A DNA stretch of 64,000 bases from Candidatus Nitrosopelagicus sp. (GTDB taxonomy: Archaea > Thermoproteota > Nitrososphaeria > Nitrososphaerales > Nitrosopumilaceae): assembly GCA_028242535.1 (NCBI GenBank), contig JAOJYB010000002.1:1-64000 (forward strand), read 5' to 3'. Of the stretch, positions 1-8,329 are shown piece by piece (position 1 is the first letter of the stretch; each line of letters begins with the position of its first letter). The notes below the pieces were generated by a model that searched no databases, had not been told where the DNA came from, and saw nothing but the letters and a program-made list of their open reading frames with translations. The position numbers were made by a program, and so were the translations under genes.

Positions 1-6
1 TTGTGA

Positions 7-495
7 TTATTCTTTCATTACACAACATGTGGCATTGTTAATATTACGCATGGCCCACCAAATTGAAAATGTTAATGCACCAATTGATACTAGCTTTAAT
101 TCTAATCCTTGTAGTGGAAAAATTGCTAATCCCCCAACTATTCCTAAAACTGCCGAAAGTGAAGTAGTACATGCTGGACATCCTGGTGTAAATGCTGTTA
201 GAGCTCCTCCTAATATTGCACTTGTACCATTTTTTATATTCTTATTTCTCTGTGTTTTGATGTTGTATGCTACTAAGGCAATATTAATTCCTGCTAACAC
301 TGCTACAATTACTGTCAACGTAATTGATGCTGTCATATACATAGGCAATAATTCCATTTCTGTTGCCATGTGTGTTAGTGCCATTTCTAATGTGAGAAAA
401 TAATACAATGTTCCTAACGATATTCCTGAAATTATACCAATCATCCCAAATGGCTTTTGTTTCAAGACATCCTTGATTGTTAATTTTAACATCAT
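7..495 (-). CDS. Small polytopic membrane protein with CPAC motif
   Basis: A 162-aa integral membrane protein with about four hydrophobic segments (near residues 15-38, 52-78, 90-120 and 130-150). The third segment carries a CPAC motif (PGCPACTTS) and the protein ends with a CC pair (ATCCVMKE), so a metal- or disulfide-related role is conceivable. I do not recognise a named family; small membrane proteins with intramembrane CxxC occur widely in thaumarchaea. It runs convergently to nothing visible at the window edge and lies downstream of proS on the same strand with a 32-nt gap. The ORF is complete; the plus-strand ORF 29-403 is its shadow. Confidence 0.75.
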   Translation of the reverse strand: MMLKLTIKDVLKQKPFGMIGIISGISLGTLYYFLTLEMALTHMATEMELLPMYMTASITLTVIVAVLAGINIALVAYNIKTQRNKNIKNGTSAILGGALTAFTPGCPACTTSLSAVLGIVGGLAIFPLQGLELKLVSIGALTFSIWWAMRNINNATCCVMKE

Positions 496-527
496 TATGA
501 TTAGATACTCCTGAAAACTAATAAAAT

Positions 528-1982
528 TTAGTATCCTCTCGCAAAAAGTGGTCTAATCACGCTTTGATTTGAGCATTTGATGCATTTTGAGCTTGTGTCG
601 CTTGAATTTTCTGTAATTACTCTAACATCTGCACTTGTTTCTTCTTTAATTTCTTCTTCACATTTTGGGTTGTCACAAATTGGCGCTTTAATCAATCGTC
701 CTTTTTCTAATTCAGTTTTGAAATCATCATAGTTGTTCACTTCTACTGTCTTATCATCTAGAATTTTTTTAGCATCTGCAAACATGTCTTCATGAATCTT
801 ATCCAATTCTGAGATCACTCTGTCTACAAGACCTACTATTTCTTGATCATCTTTTTGACGGTTATGTCTTCTAGCAAACGTGACCTTGTTTTTCTCTAAA
901 TCTTTTGGTCCAATCTCAATTCGTAATGGAATTCCTTTCATCTCCCAATCATTAAACTTGAAACCTGGAGTAAGTTGTTCTCTATTGTCTACTTGAACTC
1001 TAATTTTTGATTCTCTTAATTTTTCTTCAATTTCTTGTGATATCTTTTGAATCTTTTCTTTATCTTCATCTGAATAATAAATCGGAATTATGATTACTTG
1101 AATTGGCGCAACTCTTGGAGGTAAAACTAGTCCTTTATCATCACCGTGAACCATAATCATTCCACCAATCAATCTCCATGATACGCCCCATGATGTTTGC
1201 CATGCATAACTCTCAACATTTTCTTTGTCTGCATACTTGACATCAAATGGTTTTGAGAAATTTTGTCCAAGAAAATGTGATGTACCCATCTGTAATGCCT
1301 TTCCATCTGGCATTAACGATTCCATAGTTAGTGTATATACTGCTCCTACAAATTTCTCCTTCTCTGATTTTTTCCCTGTAATCACTGGTATTGCTAATTC
1401 TTCTTCAACTGTTTTCTTATATAATGATAAAATATCTGTGACTTCCTTTTCTGCTTCTTCCATATTCATATGTACTGTATGTCCTTCTTGCCATAGAAAT
1501 TCGGATGTTCTCAAAAATGGTTTTGTTGCTTTTATTTCTGCTCTAAGTGCTGTATTCCAAAAATTAATTTTTAAAGGTAAATCTCTCCAACTTCTAATCC
1601 ATTTTGAAAATAATGTATATGCTAAAGTTTCAGAGGTTGGTCTTAATGCTAATCTATCTCCTAGTTCACTATCTCCTGATTTTGTGACCCAAAAAACTTC
1701 TGGGTTAAATCCTGCAAAATGGTCTTTTTCTTTTGCTAACAATGACTCTGGGATTAAACTTGGCAAAAATCCATTTCTGTGACCTGTGGCTGCAAATTTT
1801 GTATCAAGTGATGACTTGAGCGATTCCCAAATTGAATATCCGTCTGGTCTAAGAACAATCAATCCTTTGACTGGGGCATAATCCGCCAACTCTGATTTAA
1901 TGACTGTTTGTGTATACCATTCACTAAAATCTTCTGATTTTTTTACAGTAATCCCGATCTCTTTTCCCATTTGTAATGACAA
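528..1982 (-). CDS. proS: Prolyl-tRNA synthetase, archaeal type
   Basis: Charges tRNA-Pro with proline in the cytoplasm. The 484-aa length fits the short archaeal/eukaryotic-type ProRS, which lacks the bacterial editing insertion. Visible class II signatures are RPTSE (about residues 114-118), FLWQEGHT (162-169, motif 2) and the GGMIMVHGDDKGLVLPP stretch (motif 3), followed by an anticodon-binding domain. The C-terminal zinc-type domain has two Cys pairs (CDNPKC and CIKC), and the chain ends in FARGY with the terminal tyrosine expected for this type. Two in-frame Met (1 and 5) could start translation; I kept the longer ORF. Confidence 0.97.
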   Translation of the reverse strand: MSLQMGKEIGITVKKSEDFSEWYTQTVIKSELADYAPVKGLIVLRPDGYSIWESLKSSLDTKFAATGHRNGFLPSLIPESLLAKEKDHFAGFNPEVFWVTKSGDSELGDRLALRPTSETLAYTLFSKWIRSWRDLPLKINFWNTALRAEIKATKPFLRTSEFLWQEGHTVHMNMEEAEKEVTDILSLYKKTVEEELAIPVITGKKSEKEKFVGAVYTLTMESLMPDGKALQMGTSHFLGQNFSKPFDVKYADKENVESYAWQTSWGVSWRLIGGMIMVHGDDKGLVLPPRVAPIQVIIIPIYYSDEDKEKIQKISQEIEEKLRESKIRVQVDNREQLTPGFKFNDWEMKGIPLRIEIGPKDLEKNKVTFARRHNRQKDDQEIVGLVDRVISELDKIHEDMFADAKKILDDKTVEVNNYDDFKTELEKGRLIKAPICDNPKCEEEIKEETSADVRVITENSSDTSSKCIKCSNQSVIRPLFARGY

Positions 1983-2065
1983 GAATTTTGTAATTATTTA
2001 GTCTTGTTTCCACTGTGTATTTTGAAAACCTAGAATTATATAGAAAATCTAAAATTAGGAAAAAC

Positions 2066-2437
2066 ATGGCAAAACAAGATCTTCTTAACATGATTGAGAA
2101 AATAATTTCTTTAGATTCTCAAATGAGATTTGCTTCCATAATTGATCTAAAAGGTAACATTGTTGAAGGAATCATGAAAACTGGCAAAACTTCACTTGAA
2201 TCACAACGCCAAGAAGAACATTTTTGCAAACAAGTATCTCAAAGACGTACAATGAGAAAAGAATTTGATCGTCCTCTTGGAAAGGTTAGATATGTTCATG
2301 TTGAACGTGAAAAAGTCACTCAATTTGTCATTTATACTGCAAGAAAAACCATATTTTTTACAATGGAGCCAGAGTTAACTGTACAACGAAAAATGAAGAT
2401 TGTTAATCAAATTAAGAGAATCACTGCTAATCTTTGA
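2066..2437 (+). CDS. Roadblock-like small conserved protein (paralogue of the 22280 gene)
   Basis: The ORF opens at 2015, but an internal ATG at 2066 (MAKQDLL) gives a 123-aa protein that aligns better with its paralogue at 22280-22681, so I start there. Both share an RFA-x-II-x-x-x-G-x-x-x-x-G strand-turn near the N-terminus and an LG-x-x-x-Y-x-x-x-x-R-x-KV pattern later, consistent with a compact alpha/beta roadblock-like fold. I associate this with a thaumarchaeal domain of unknown function (DUF6659-like, from memory, unverified). The function is unknown; a small-GTPase or sensor-partner role is only a guess. The 3' end overlaps the convergent gene 2427-2720 by 11 bp. Confidence 0.8.
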   Translation: MAKQDLLNMIEKIISLDSQMRFASIIDLKGNIVEGIMKTGKTSLESQRQEEHFCKQVSQRRTMRKEFDRPLGKVRYVHVEREKVTQFVIYTARKTIFFTMEPELTVQRKMKIVNQIKRITANL

Positions 2438-2720
2438 GTGAATCGCCTTTACACAAAACATTGCCCATGACTCTACTTTGAAAGTTTGGACAAACAAAAC
2501 ACTGAACAAAATGAATCTCGTCTTTTAATACTGGACACTCGACAAACTCCTGCTTCATTTTCTTTAGCATCTTTGGACTGACTCCTTTCAACTTTAATTT
2601 TCCTTTCTCGTCCATCATTCCACCATCTTTTAGAATTGCTTTTACGTCATCTGGGAGTTTCTGTCTTCCTTCTCGTGTTTGCACTTTAACTTCGAATTTA
2701 TGCTCTAATTCCTCTACCAT
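2427..2720 (-). CDS. Conserved hypothetical protein with C-terminal cysteines
   Basis: A 97-aa soluble protein. The N-terminal two thirds are charged and helical (lysine-rich around KMLKKMKQE). The C-terminal third has four cysteines, ECPVL, QCFVCP and VLCKG, spaced as in a small zinc or Fe-S site. I do not recognise the family. It converges on the roadblock-like gene with an 11-bp overlap of coding ends, and a divergent HAD gene starts 70 nt away. Confidence 0.65.
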   Translation of the reverse strand: MVEELEHKFEVKVQTREGRQKLPDDVKAILKDGGMMDEKGKLKLKGVSPKMLKKMKQEFVECPVLKDEIHFVQCFVCPNFQSRVMGNVLCKGDSLKD

Positions 2721-2790
2721 GACATTATCTCTATGAAGGCTGATTTATTACTAGCTATCGCTGATCGGACTTCATTGTTTCAACTTTTAT

Positions 2791-3474
2791 ATGATGAATT
2801 TTTTGTGTGAAAATAGAAAACAATTGCTAGCAATTTTTGATGTAGAAGGGGTACTGTATGACGCAGAATATCTGCCAATACTAGCTGAAAAAGTGAACAA
2901 AGAAGATGAGATTTGGGAAATCACAAAGAAAGGAATTCAAGGTTCAATAAATTGGGAAGATGGATTGACAAAACGAGTCGAACTTTTGAAAGGTTTGGAT
3001 TTTGAAACATGTAAAGAAATTGCTGATTCTTTACCTATAATGACTGGTGCAAGAAATGCTTGTAAAATTCTAAAAGATGCAGGATGGAAAATTATGGCAG
3101 TGTCTGGTGGATTTACAATTATGACTGATAGATTAAAAGAAGAATTAAACCTTGATCATATTTATACAAATGAATTGATATTCAAAGATGGAAAATTAGA
3201 TGGTGTAAAAATCAATGTTGATTCAGATAAAGCAAAATCTGCTAGAATTAAGATTGAAGAATGGAACATTCCTAAAGATGATATTGTTGTTATTGTTGAT
3301 GGCGCTAATGATATCAAATTATTTGATATTTGCAATCTAGGTATAGCCTATCGTGCACAAGATATTGTCAAAGACCTTGCAACAATTAGTCTAGAAGAAA
3401 AGGATCTTACAAAAATCATCCCTATCATTAATCAACATTACTCGATGAAACTCCCTTTACCTATCTCATCATAA
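2791..3474 (+). CDS. HAD-superfamily phosphatase, SerB-like, with altered motif I
   Basis: A 227-aa haloacid dehalogenase-fold hydrolase most like phosphoserine phosphatase. Motif I is FDVEG (D17, E19) where SerB normally has DxD. The nucleophile Asp is kept but the general acid/base Asp is Glu. Motif II is the AVSGGF serine, and motif IV is DGAND (D170-D174) binding Mg2+. A helical cap lies between motifs I and II. The length fits SerB (about 210-230 aa). The substrate may be phosphoserine or another small phosphomonoester; the motif-I change makes the assignment less certain. No serine-pathway gene is adjacent. Confidence 0.8.
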   Translation: MMNFLCENRKQLLAIFDVEGVLYDAEYLPILAEKVNKEDEIWEITKKGIQGSINWEDGLTKRVELLKGLDFETCKEIADSLPIMTGARNACKILKDAGWKIMAVSGGFTIMTDRLKEELNLDHIYTNELIFKDGKLDGVKINVDSDKAKSARIKIEEWNIPKDDIVVIVDGANDIKLFDICNLGIAYRAQDIVKDLATISLEEKDLTKIIPIINQHYSMKLPLPISS

Positions 3475-3512
3475 GATAGAAAAAATTCAATTATGCCCCA
3501 ATTTACTATCTA

Positions 3513-4253
3513 TTGATGACCATACAAGTAATACCTATTCATGTAAAAAATGATGTTCAGCCTGCAGATAATCTAGTTGAACTTTTACTATCTTCTTCAA
3601 AAGCCACTTTTGAAGATGGAGATGTACTAGTAATATCACAAAAAGTTATATCAAAACATGAAGGACAAGTTGTAAATCTTCAATCCGTCATCCCATCTGA
3701 ATTGTCTGTTGGCATTGCCTCTGCATATGATAAAGATCCAAAATTAGTAGAAGTCATCTTATCTGAATCAGAAAGAATAGTACGAATGGAAAATGGTGTG
3801 ATAATTGTTCAAACTAAACATGGTTTCATTTGTGCTAATGCAGGAATAGATGAAAGTAATGTGGAAGATGGCTATGCAACATTACTTCCAAAAGATTCTG
3901 ATAATTCTGCACAACAAATACGATTAAAAATCTTACAACAAACAGGAAAAAAAATCGCTGTTATTATCTCGGACACATTTGGGCGTCCTTTTAGAATGGG
4001 ACAGACTGATCACGCCATAGGCATATCCGGCATTGATGCTATTTTACATTATGAAGGAACTCTTGATACATTTGGCAAAATTTTACGAGTCACTGCTACT
4101 GCCGTAGTTGATGAACTCTGTTCTGCAGCAGAACTTGTGATGGGCAAAACCAAAAAACGCCCTGCGGCAATTATTAAAAATTTTGAATTTAAAGAACGTA
4201 CTGGAAATATTCAGAATATTATACGCTCAAAAGAAGAAGATCTATTCAGATAA
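3513..4253 (+). CDS. cofE: Coenzyme F420-0:L-glutamate ligase
   Basis: Adds L-glutamate to F420-0 with GTP to make F420-1 and F420-2, in cytosolic F420 biosynthesis. The 246-aa length and the patterns match archaeal CofE: an N-terminal IPIHVKNDVQ strand, ISQKVISKHEG near residue 45, the HGFICANAGID segment, ISDTFGRPFRMGQTD in the middle and the C-terminal ELCSAAELVMGK-K-RPAA region. This is the stand-alone archaeal enzyme rather than the bacterial FbiB fusion. No other cof gene lies in this window. It follows the HAD gene at 38 nt on the same strand. Confidence 0.93.
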   Translation: MMTIQVIPIHVKNDVQPADNLVELLLSSSKATFEDGDVLVISQKVISKHEGQVVNLQSVIPSELSVGIASAYDKDPKLVEVILSESERIVRMENGVIIVQTKHGFICANAGIDESNVEDGYATLLPKDSDNSAQQIRLKILQQTGKKIAVIISDTFGRPFRMGQTDHAIGISGIDAILHYEGTLDTFGKILRVTATAVVDELCSAAELVMGKTKKRPAAIIKNFEFKERTGNIQNIIRSKEEDLFR

Positions 4254-4289
4254 TTAATTAAAAGTAAAATTTTAGATAAAGTGTTAGAA

Positions 4290-5201
4290 ATGCTACGTAC
4301 AGAACTCCATTGTCACAACGTTTACTCAAACGGGCATGTAGGTGATTTAGAACCTCCTTTCGATTCTAACGTCACAATAAACGAACAATTAGAAAAATCA
4401 TTTGAATCAAAACTTGACATATTATTTGTAACAAATCATAATACATTAGATGGATTCAAACAAATTACTGAATACAAAAACAATCATGAAAAATTCTCAA
4501 ATCTTGAAATTTACCCTGCTGTAGAAATAACTACTGATAAAGAAGCACATGTTCTCGTCTATGGTCTTCATGATGAAATAAAACCAAATCAATCTATAGA
4601 TGAAATTCTTGATGCCGCAAAATCACAAGATGCAGTGACCATTGCACCTCATCCTTTTAGTTTGGTTGATGCATTAAGAGATGATTCTTTGAAGTGTGAT
4701 TTATTTGAAGTCTTTAACAGTTCAAGTGTTGATATCTATTCTAATAAAAAAGCAGAAATTTTTGCAAAGGAAAATAATTTGTCAACAACTGTTGGAAGTG
4801 ACTCACATATTTCATCTACTATTGGACGATGTACTAACATGATTGATGCTCAAAATAATTTGGATGATGTCATATATGCGATGAAAAAAGGTAAAATCTC
4901 TATAGAAAAAACTGAATATATTACACGTAGTGAAGTTTTAGAACATATTCGATATAAAATTGAAAATTCAAAAGAATACATAGATCAATATGTAAAAGAA
5001 TTCTATCCGAAATATTTCTGTCTGTTTAATACGATGTACAAATCATACATGTTTACCAAAAAATCACTTGTTTGGGATATTGTTTTCAGGATTGCATTAT
5101 TTGGATTAAGAAGAATTTCATATAAGATAAATTTTGAAGGTTATGATCCATATGTGTTTAGAACAAGAGATATTCCTACAATTACAAAAATGATATTCTA
5201 A
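4290..5201 (+). CDS. PHP-domain metal-dependent phosphoesterase
   Basis: About 303 aa. PHP metal-binding motifs appear in order: ELHCHNVYSNG at the N-terminus, VTNHNTLDGF, EITTDKEAHVLVYG, IAPHPFS and VGSDSH. These are the His/Asp clusters of the polymerase-and-histidinol-phosphatase fold, usually a trinuclear metal phosphoesterase. A C-terminal extension of about 80 residues is aromatic and basic (KYFCLFNTMYKSYMF, then a hydrophobic WDIVFRIALFGL) and may touch the membrane. The substrate is unknown. The track begins at a GTG (4281); the ATG at 4290 puts the first PHP strand right at the start, so I prefer it. Confidence 0.85.
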   Translation: MLRTELHCHNVYSNGHVGDLEPPFDSNVTINEQLEKSFESKLDILFVTNHNTLDGFKQITEYKNNHEKFSNLEIYPAVEITTDKEAHVLVYGLHDEIKPNQSIDEILDAAKSQDAVTIAPHPFSLVDALRDDSLKCDLFEVFNSSSVDIYSNKKAEIFAKENNLSTTVGSDSHISSTIGRCTNMIDAQNNLDDVIYAMKKGKISIEKTEYITRSEVLEHIRYKIENSKEYIDQYVKEFYPKYFCLFNTMYKSYMFTKKSLVWDIVFRIALFGLRRISYKINFEGYDPYVFRTRDIPTITKMIF

Positions 5202-5268
5202 ATGTTATAGGCAAAGCTAAAAAGAACTAGATTTTAATATGTAGTCCATAACTTTTTGTTAGATAGAA

Positions 5269-5502
5269 ATGTCTGAACCCGAAAAAAAACTTGATGTTAG
5301 AGGATTATACTGTCCTTCTCCTGCAATGCAAACTGTAGTTGAGCTTTCAAAAATGCTAGTCGGTCAAACACTACTTGTTTTAGCTGATGATCCGGCTGCT
5401 GAAGATGATATTACTGATTTATGTCGTACACGTGGGCATGAACTAGTAGGGCTTAAGAAAAATGGCAGTGACTTGGAATTCACAATAAAAAAAATTAAGT
5501 GA
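5269..5502 (+). CDS. TusA/SirA-like sulfur carrier protein
   Basis: A 77-aa protein with the TusA signature LDVRGLYCPSP; C15 is the persulfide-carrying cysteine in the CPxP motif. TusA-family proteins relay sulfane sulfur from rhodaneses or desulfurases to tRNA thiolation, molybdenum cofactor synthesis or sulfur oxidation enzymes. In this window the neighbours include thi4, a siroheme reductase and a tandem rhodanese within 6 kb, so a sulfur-relay role is plausible. It is convergent with trxB, with only 2 nt between the stop codons. Confidence 0.9.
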   Translation: MSEPEKKLDVRGLYCPSPAMQTVVELSKMLVGQTLLVLADDPAAEDDITDLCRTRGHELVGLKKNGSDLEFTIKKIK

Positions 5503-5504
5503 TC

Positions 5505-6509
5505 TTATTTTTGTTCAGTTAGATATTTGTCAACATCAATTGCTGACATACATCCAAATCCTGCAGCAGTTACAGCTTGTCTATATCGATGATCATGAAC
5601 ATCCCCTGCTGTAAATACTCCTTTTACACTTGTTTCTGTATTATTTTTTTGAATGATGTATCCATTTTCATCCATCTCAAGTTGGTTTTTGAATAATTCT
5701 GTATTTGGTTCATGACCTATAGCTACAAAAACTCCTCCCATTTCCAAGGTTTCATTTTCTCCAGTCTTTGTATCTTTTAGAATTATCTGTTGAACTTTTT
5801 GATCTCCTTTGATATCTTCAACTGCACTATTCCAATGAACCTCAATTTTTTCATTGTTTAATGCACGTTCTTGCATGATTTTACTAGCTCTGAATGTATC
5901 ACGTCTGTGAATGATGTGAACCTTTGATGCAAACTTTGTAAGAAACGTTGCCTCTTCCATACATGAATCTCCTCCTCCAACTACTGCGATATCCTGATTT
6001 CTAAAAAATGCTCCATCACATGTTGCACAATATGAGACCCCTTTTCCACTGAATGTTCGTTCTCCTTCTATGCCAATTTTTCTTGGAGTTGCTCCTGTGC
6101 AAACTATTACTGCTTTTGCTTCATACTCTTCTGAACCTGTTAAAACTTTGAATGGTTTTGCACGAAAATCAACATTCACCACAACATCATCCATTATTGT
6201 GGTACTCATTCTTTCTGCTTGTTTTCTCATTGTTAGCATTAGATCTGGTCCCATTATTCCTTCATCAAATCCAGGATAATTTTCCACATCTGTTGTATTC
6301 ATCAATTGACCCCCTGGCAGTAGTCCTGAAATTAATAATGTATCATGTCTAGCTCTTGAACAATAAATTCCTGCAGTATATCCTGCAGGTCCTGCACCAA
6401 TAATTATGACATCGTATGATGTCTTTATCTTTTTTGGAAAATTTGGAGTCTTTGGTTCATCGCTAGATCCTCGATCCTCCATAATTACTGAGCCATCTGC
6501 ACTTGACAT
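5505..6509 (-). CDS. trxB: Thioredoxin-disulfide reductase
   Basis: A 334-aa low-molecular-weight flavoprotein that passes electrons from NADPH via FAD and a redox disulfide to thioredoxin. Visible features are the FAD Rossmann motif GAGPAG (38-43), the GGQLMNT stretch, the active-site CATC (C161, C164), the second dinucleotide motif VVGGGDS and the C-terminal FTAGDV plus AAGFGCMSA. An N-terminal extension of about 30 residues precedes the FAD fold and is acidic and probably disordered. A start closer to residue 30 is possible but no obvious Met lies there. No thioredoxin gene is adjacent. Confidence 0.95.
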   Translation of the reverse strand: MSSADGSVIMEDRGSSDEPKTPNFPKKIKTSYDVIIIGAGPAGYTAGIYCSRARHDTLLISGLLPGGQLMNTTDVENYPGFDEGIMGPDLMLTMRKQAERMSTTIMDDVVVNVDFRAKPFKVLTGSEEYEAKAVIVCTGATPRKIGIEGERTFSGKGVSYCATCDGAFFRNQDIAVVGGGDSCMEEATFLTKFASKVHIIHRRDTFRASKIMQERALNNEKIEVHWNSAVEDIKGDQKVQQIILKDTKTGENETLEMGGVFVAIGHEPNTELFKNQLEMDENGYIIQKNNTETSVKGVFTAGDVHDHRYRQAVTAAGFGCMSAIDVDKYLTEQK

Positions 6510-6539
6510 GCTTGATCTAATCTATAATTGCAATTTAAG

Positions 6540-7334
6540 TCAATTGAGATTTGATAAGATCTCATTATGTTTTTGACATAGTTTACTTATTTCAAGTTGT
6601 GAGAATAAAAGATCCTTTTGCAAATGAGCATTATTTAACCTACATTCAATATTTTCACAGAATGATTCTCCTGTTATATTATAAAAAATGACTTGTAAGA
6701 TATAACCTTCTATAACTTTTGTTAATCTTTCATCATTATACTCTAAAAATTTCTCTTTGTACTTTTCTTTAGCAGTTTTTTTATCTAATCCTTGTGCTTT
6801 TAATGCCATTACTTCAAAATAGTATTCTTTTGGTTTTGCAGGAGCTTCTATAATTCCTGTAGTAGAAATAATTGCAGGATTGGCACAAATTACTGCTCTT
6901 GCATGATATCTTTCATCCTTTTCATCAAATGTACATGTAAGTCTATTTGTTAGAATGATGTGTAATGTTTCATTATTGTCATTAAGATACCTGAGAATTT
7001 TTTGTAATTCAAATCCATCATACATGAAAACCTGACTTATCTCTTGAGCATTTTCAACTCTAGTCGTTGTGTTCATTAATGATGAATTCTGACATAATTT
7101 CTTTTCAAACTCAAACTCATTATCACTAGATTCATGCACTGAAAATGGATTTTTAATGTCTGTAACTCTACTCTTTGATAATTTATTGATATTTTCTATG
7201 CTTAAATCCTTGAAAATATTCCCTTTTATTTCAATCTTGAATGGAAAATTATCTTCTAAAAAATCTGTTAATTGCTTAATATCAATTTCAGGTAATGCCG
7301 GTTCTTTGTATAATATTATTTTTTTAAAGTTCAA
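6540..7334 (-). CDS. Conserved thaumarchaeal protein, possible inactive or atypical metallopeptidase-like family
   Basis: A 264-aa soluble protein. The C-terminal part has CENIECRLNNAHLQKDLL, a Cys-x3-Cys followed by NAH, recalling the Cys region that closes archaemetzincin-like proteins. I recall a DUF6775 family called putative metallopeptidase with such an ending. However, I see no HExxH in the body, so enzyme activity is not supported by the sequence. The middle has YHARAVICANPAIISTTGI and a basic helix. It is probably co-oriented with thi4 upstream (5-nt gap) and trxB downstream. Confidence 0.6.
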   Translation of the reverse strand: MNFKKIILYKEPALPEIDIKQLTDFLEDNFPFKIEIKGNIFKDLSIENINKLSKSRVTDIKNPFSVHESSDNEFEFEKKLCQNSSLMNTTTRVENAQEISQVFMYDGFELQKILRYLNDNNETLHIILTNRLTCTFDEKDERYHARAVICANPAIISTTGIIEAPAKPKEYYFEVMALKAQGLDKKTAKEKYKEKFLEYNDERLTKVIEGYILQVIFYNITGESFCENIECRLNNAHLQKDLLFSQLEISKLCQKHNEILSNLN

Positions 7335-7339
7335 ATAGA

Positions 7340-8215
7340 TTATTTTTGAATCTTATTATCAAATTCTTTAATCTTTTGATCAGTTATTTCGGCTGCCTTC
7401 TTTCCAGAGTATAACATTGAACCAAATGTTGGTCCCATTCTTGCTAATCCATAAGTCTCTGTGACTGACATTCCTGCAGCAACTAATCCTGGATAAACCT
7501 CTCCTGTTTTATGTACAACATGTTCTTCTCCATCTTCTACCCACATTGGGTCCATTCCTTTCCATTCGACAAGTTTTCTGTCCACTAGTCTTTTTACTGC
7601 AACTGAATCATGACCTGATGAATCAATAATCATTTTTGCTTCTAGTGCAATAGGATCTACACATGTAATATTTCTTGGTAGTGCTGAAACTGGCATCCAG
7701 TTCACAACAATTCCTGCAACTCTTCCATGTCTCATAACTAAATCATCAAATTTTGTGAGATTCAAGAATTTCACTCCTGCATCACATGCGGCTGCAATTA
7801 ATTTAGAAACTGCATGTGGTCCTGGTGTAAGATACAATCCTTCTCCCACTTTTTTGTAAGGTATGCCTATCTCATCCCAAATTTTTTGTGCTGGTGCACG
7901 TACTGTTACTGGATTCATCATGTAACCTCCAAGCCAATATCCTCCACCTAGATAGTTATTTTGTTCAATAACTAATACCTTGTAACCCATTAATGATAAT
8001 TCTCTAGATGCAGTTAGTCCTGCAGGTCCTGCACCAATAATTATGACATCACTTTCTGCTCTGTCTTGTAAAACATCGTAAAACTCTTTTGCAATGGCTC
8101 TGGTAATCTCTACTTCTTTTGCATCTGCAAAAATTTTATCTGGTCTTTGTTCGTTAACTGACTCTTGCATGTTTTTTTTTATTCCAAACTCATTAATAGC
8201 TTTGGGTATTTTCAT
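7340..8215 (-). CDS. thi4: Thiamine thiazole synthase Thi4, cysteine type
   Basis: Makes the adenylated thiazole moiety of thiamine from NAD+ and glycine. The 291-aa protein has a dinucleotide-binding GAGPAG at 61-66, GGGYWLGGY near 90-98, the NPVTVRAPAQ segment and a C-terminal GLARMGPTFGSMLYSGKKAAE. At the position of the yeast sulfur-donor cysteine (Cys205, in a CMDP context) it has ITCVDP, Cys185 here. The Methanocaldococcus enzyme has His there and uses free sulfide. This suggests a suicidal Cys-donor enzyme like the yeast and Haloferax ones. It is divergent from the siroheme reductase gene; no TPP riboswitch is evident in the 114-nt gap. Confidence 0.93.
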   Translation of the reverse strand: MKIPKAINEFGIKKNMQESVNEQRPDKIFADAKEVEITRAIAKEFYDVLQDRAESDVIIIGAGPAGLTASRELSLMGYKVLVIEQNNYLGGGYWLGGYMMNPVTVRAPAQKIWDEIGIPYKKVGEGLYLTPGPHAVSKLIAAACDAGVKFLNLTKFDDLVMRHGRVAGIVVNWMPVSALPRNITCVDPIALEAKMIIDSSGHDSVAVKRLVDRKLVEWKGMDPMWVEDGEEHVVHKTGEVYPGLVAAGMSVTETYGLARMGPTFGSMLYSGKKAAEITDQKIKEFDNKIQK

Positions 8216-8296
8216 TCAAAATTAGGTTATACTAACATAAACCGGCAAAAATGTATATTTTGTTTAATTGATATGTGTAACTTACCTATATCGAAA

Positions 8297-8306
8297 ACTT
8301 ATAACC
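8297..8306 (+). promoter_or_regulatory. TATA box of the siroheme reductase gene
   Basis: The stretch ACTTATAACC is centred about 28 nt upstream of the ATG at 8330, the spacing expected of an archaeal TATA box on a leaderless or nearly leaderless transcript. No Shine-Dalgarno sequence precedes the ATG, which agrees. Confidence 0.55.
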
Positions 8307-8329
8307 ATACTGCGATCAAAAAACTATAG

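Noticed and set aside
1225-1782. 185-aa plus-strand ORF opposite proS
   Set aside because: Antisense shadow of a confidently identified gene.
8216-8329. TPP riboswitch upstream of thi4
   Set aside because: No CUGAGA or other conserved THI-box elements in the short AT-rich divergent gap.
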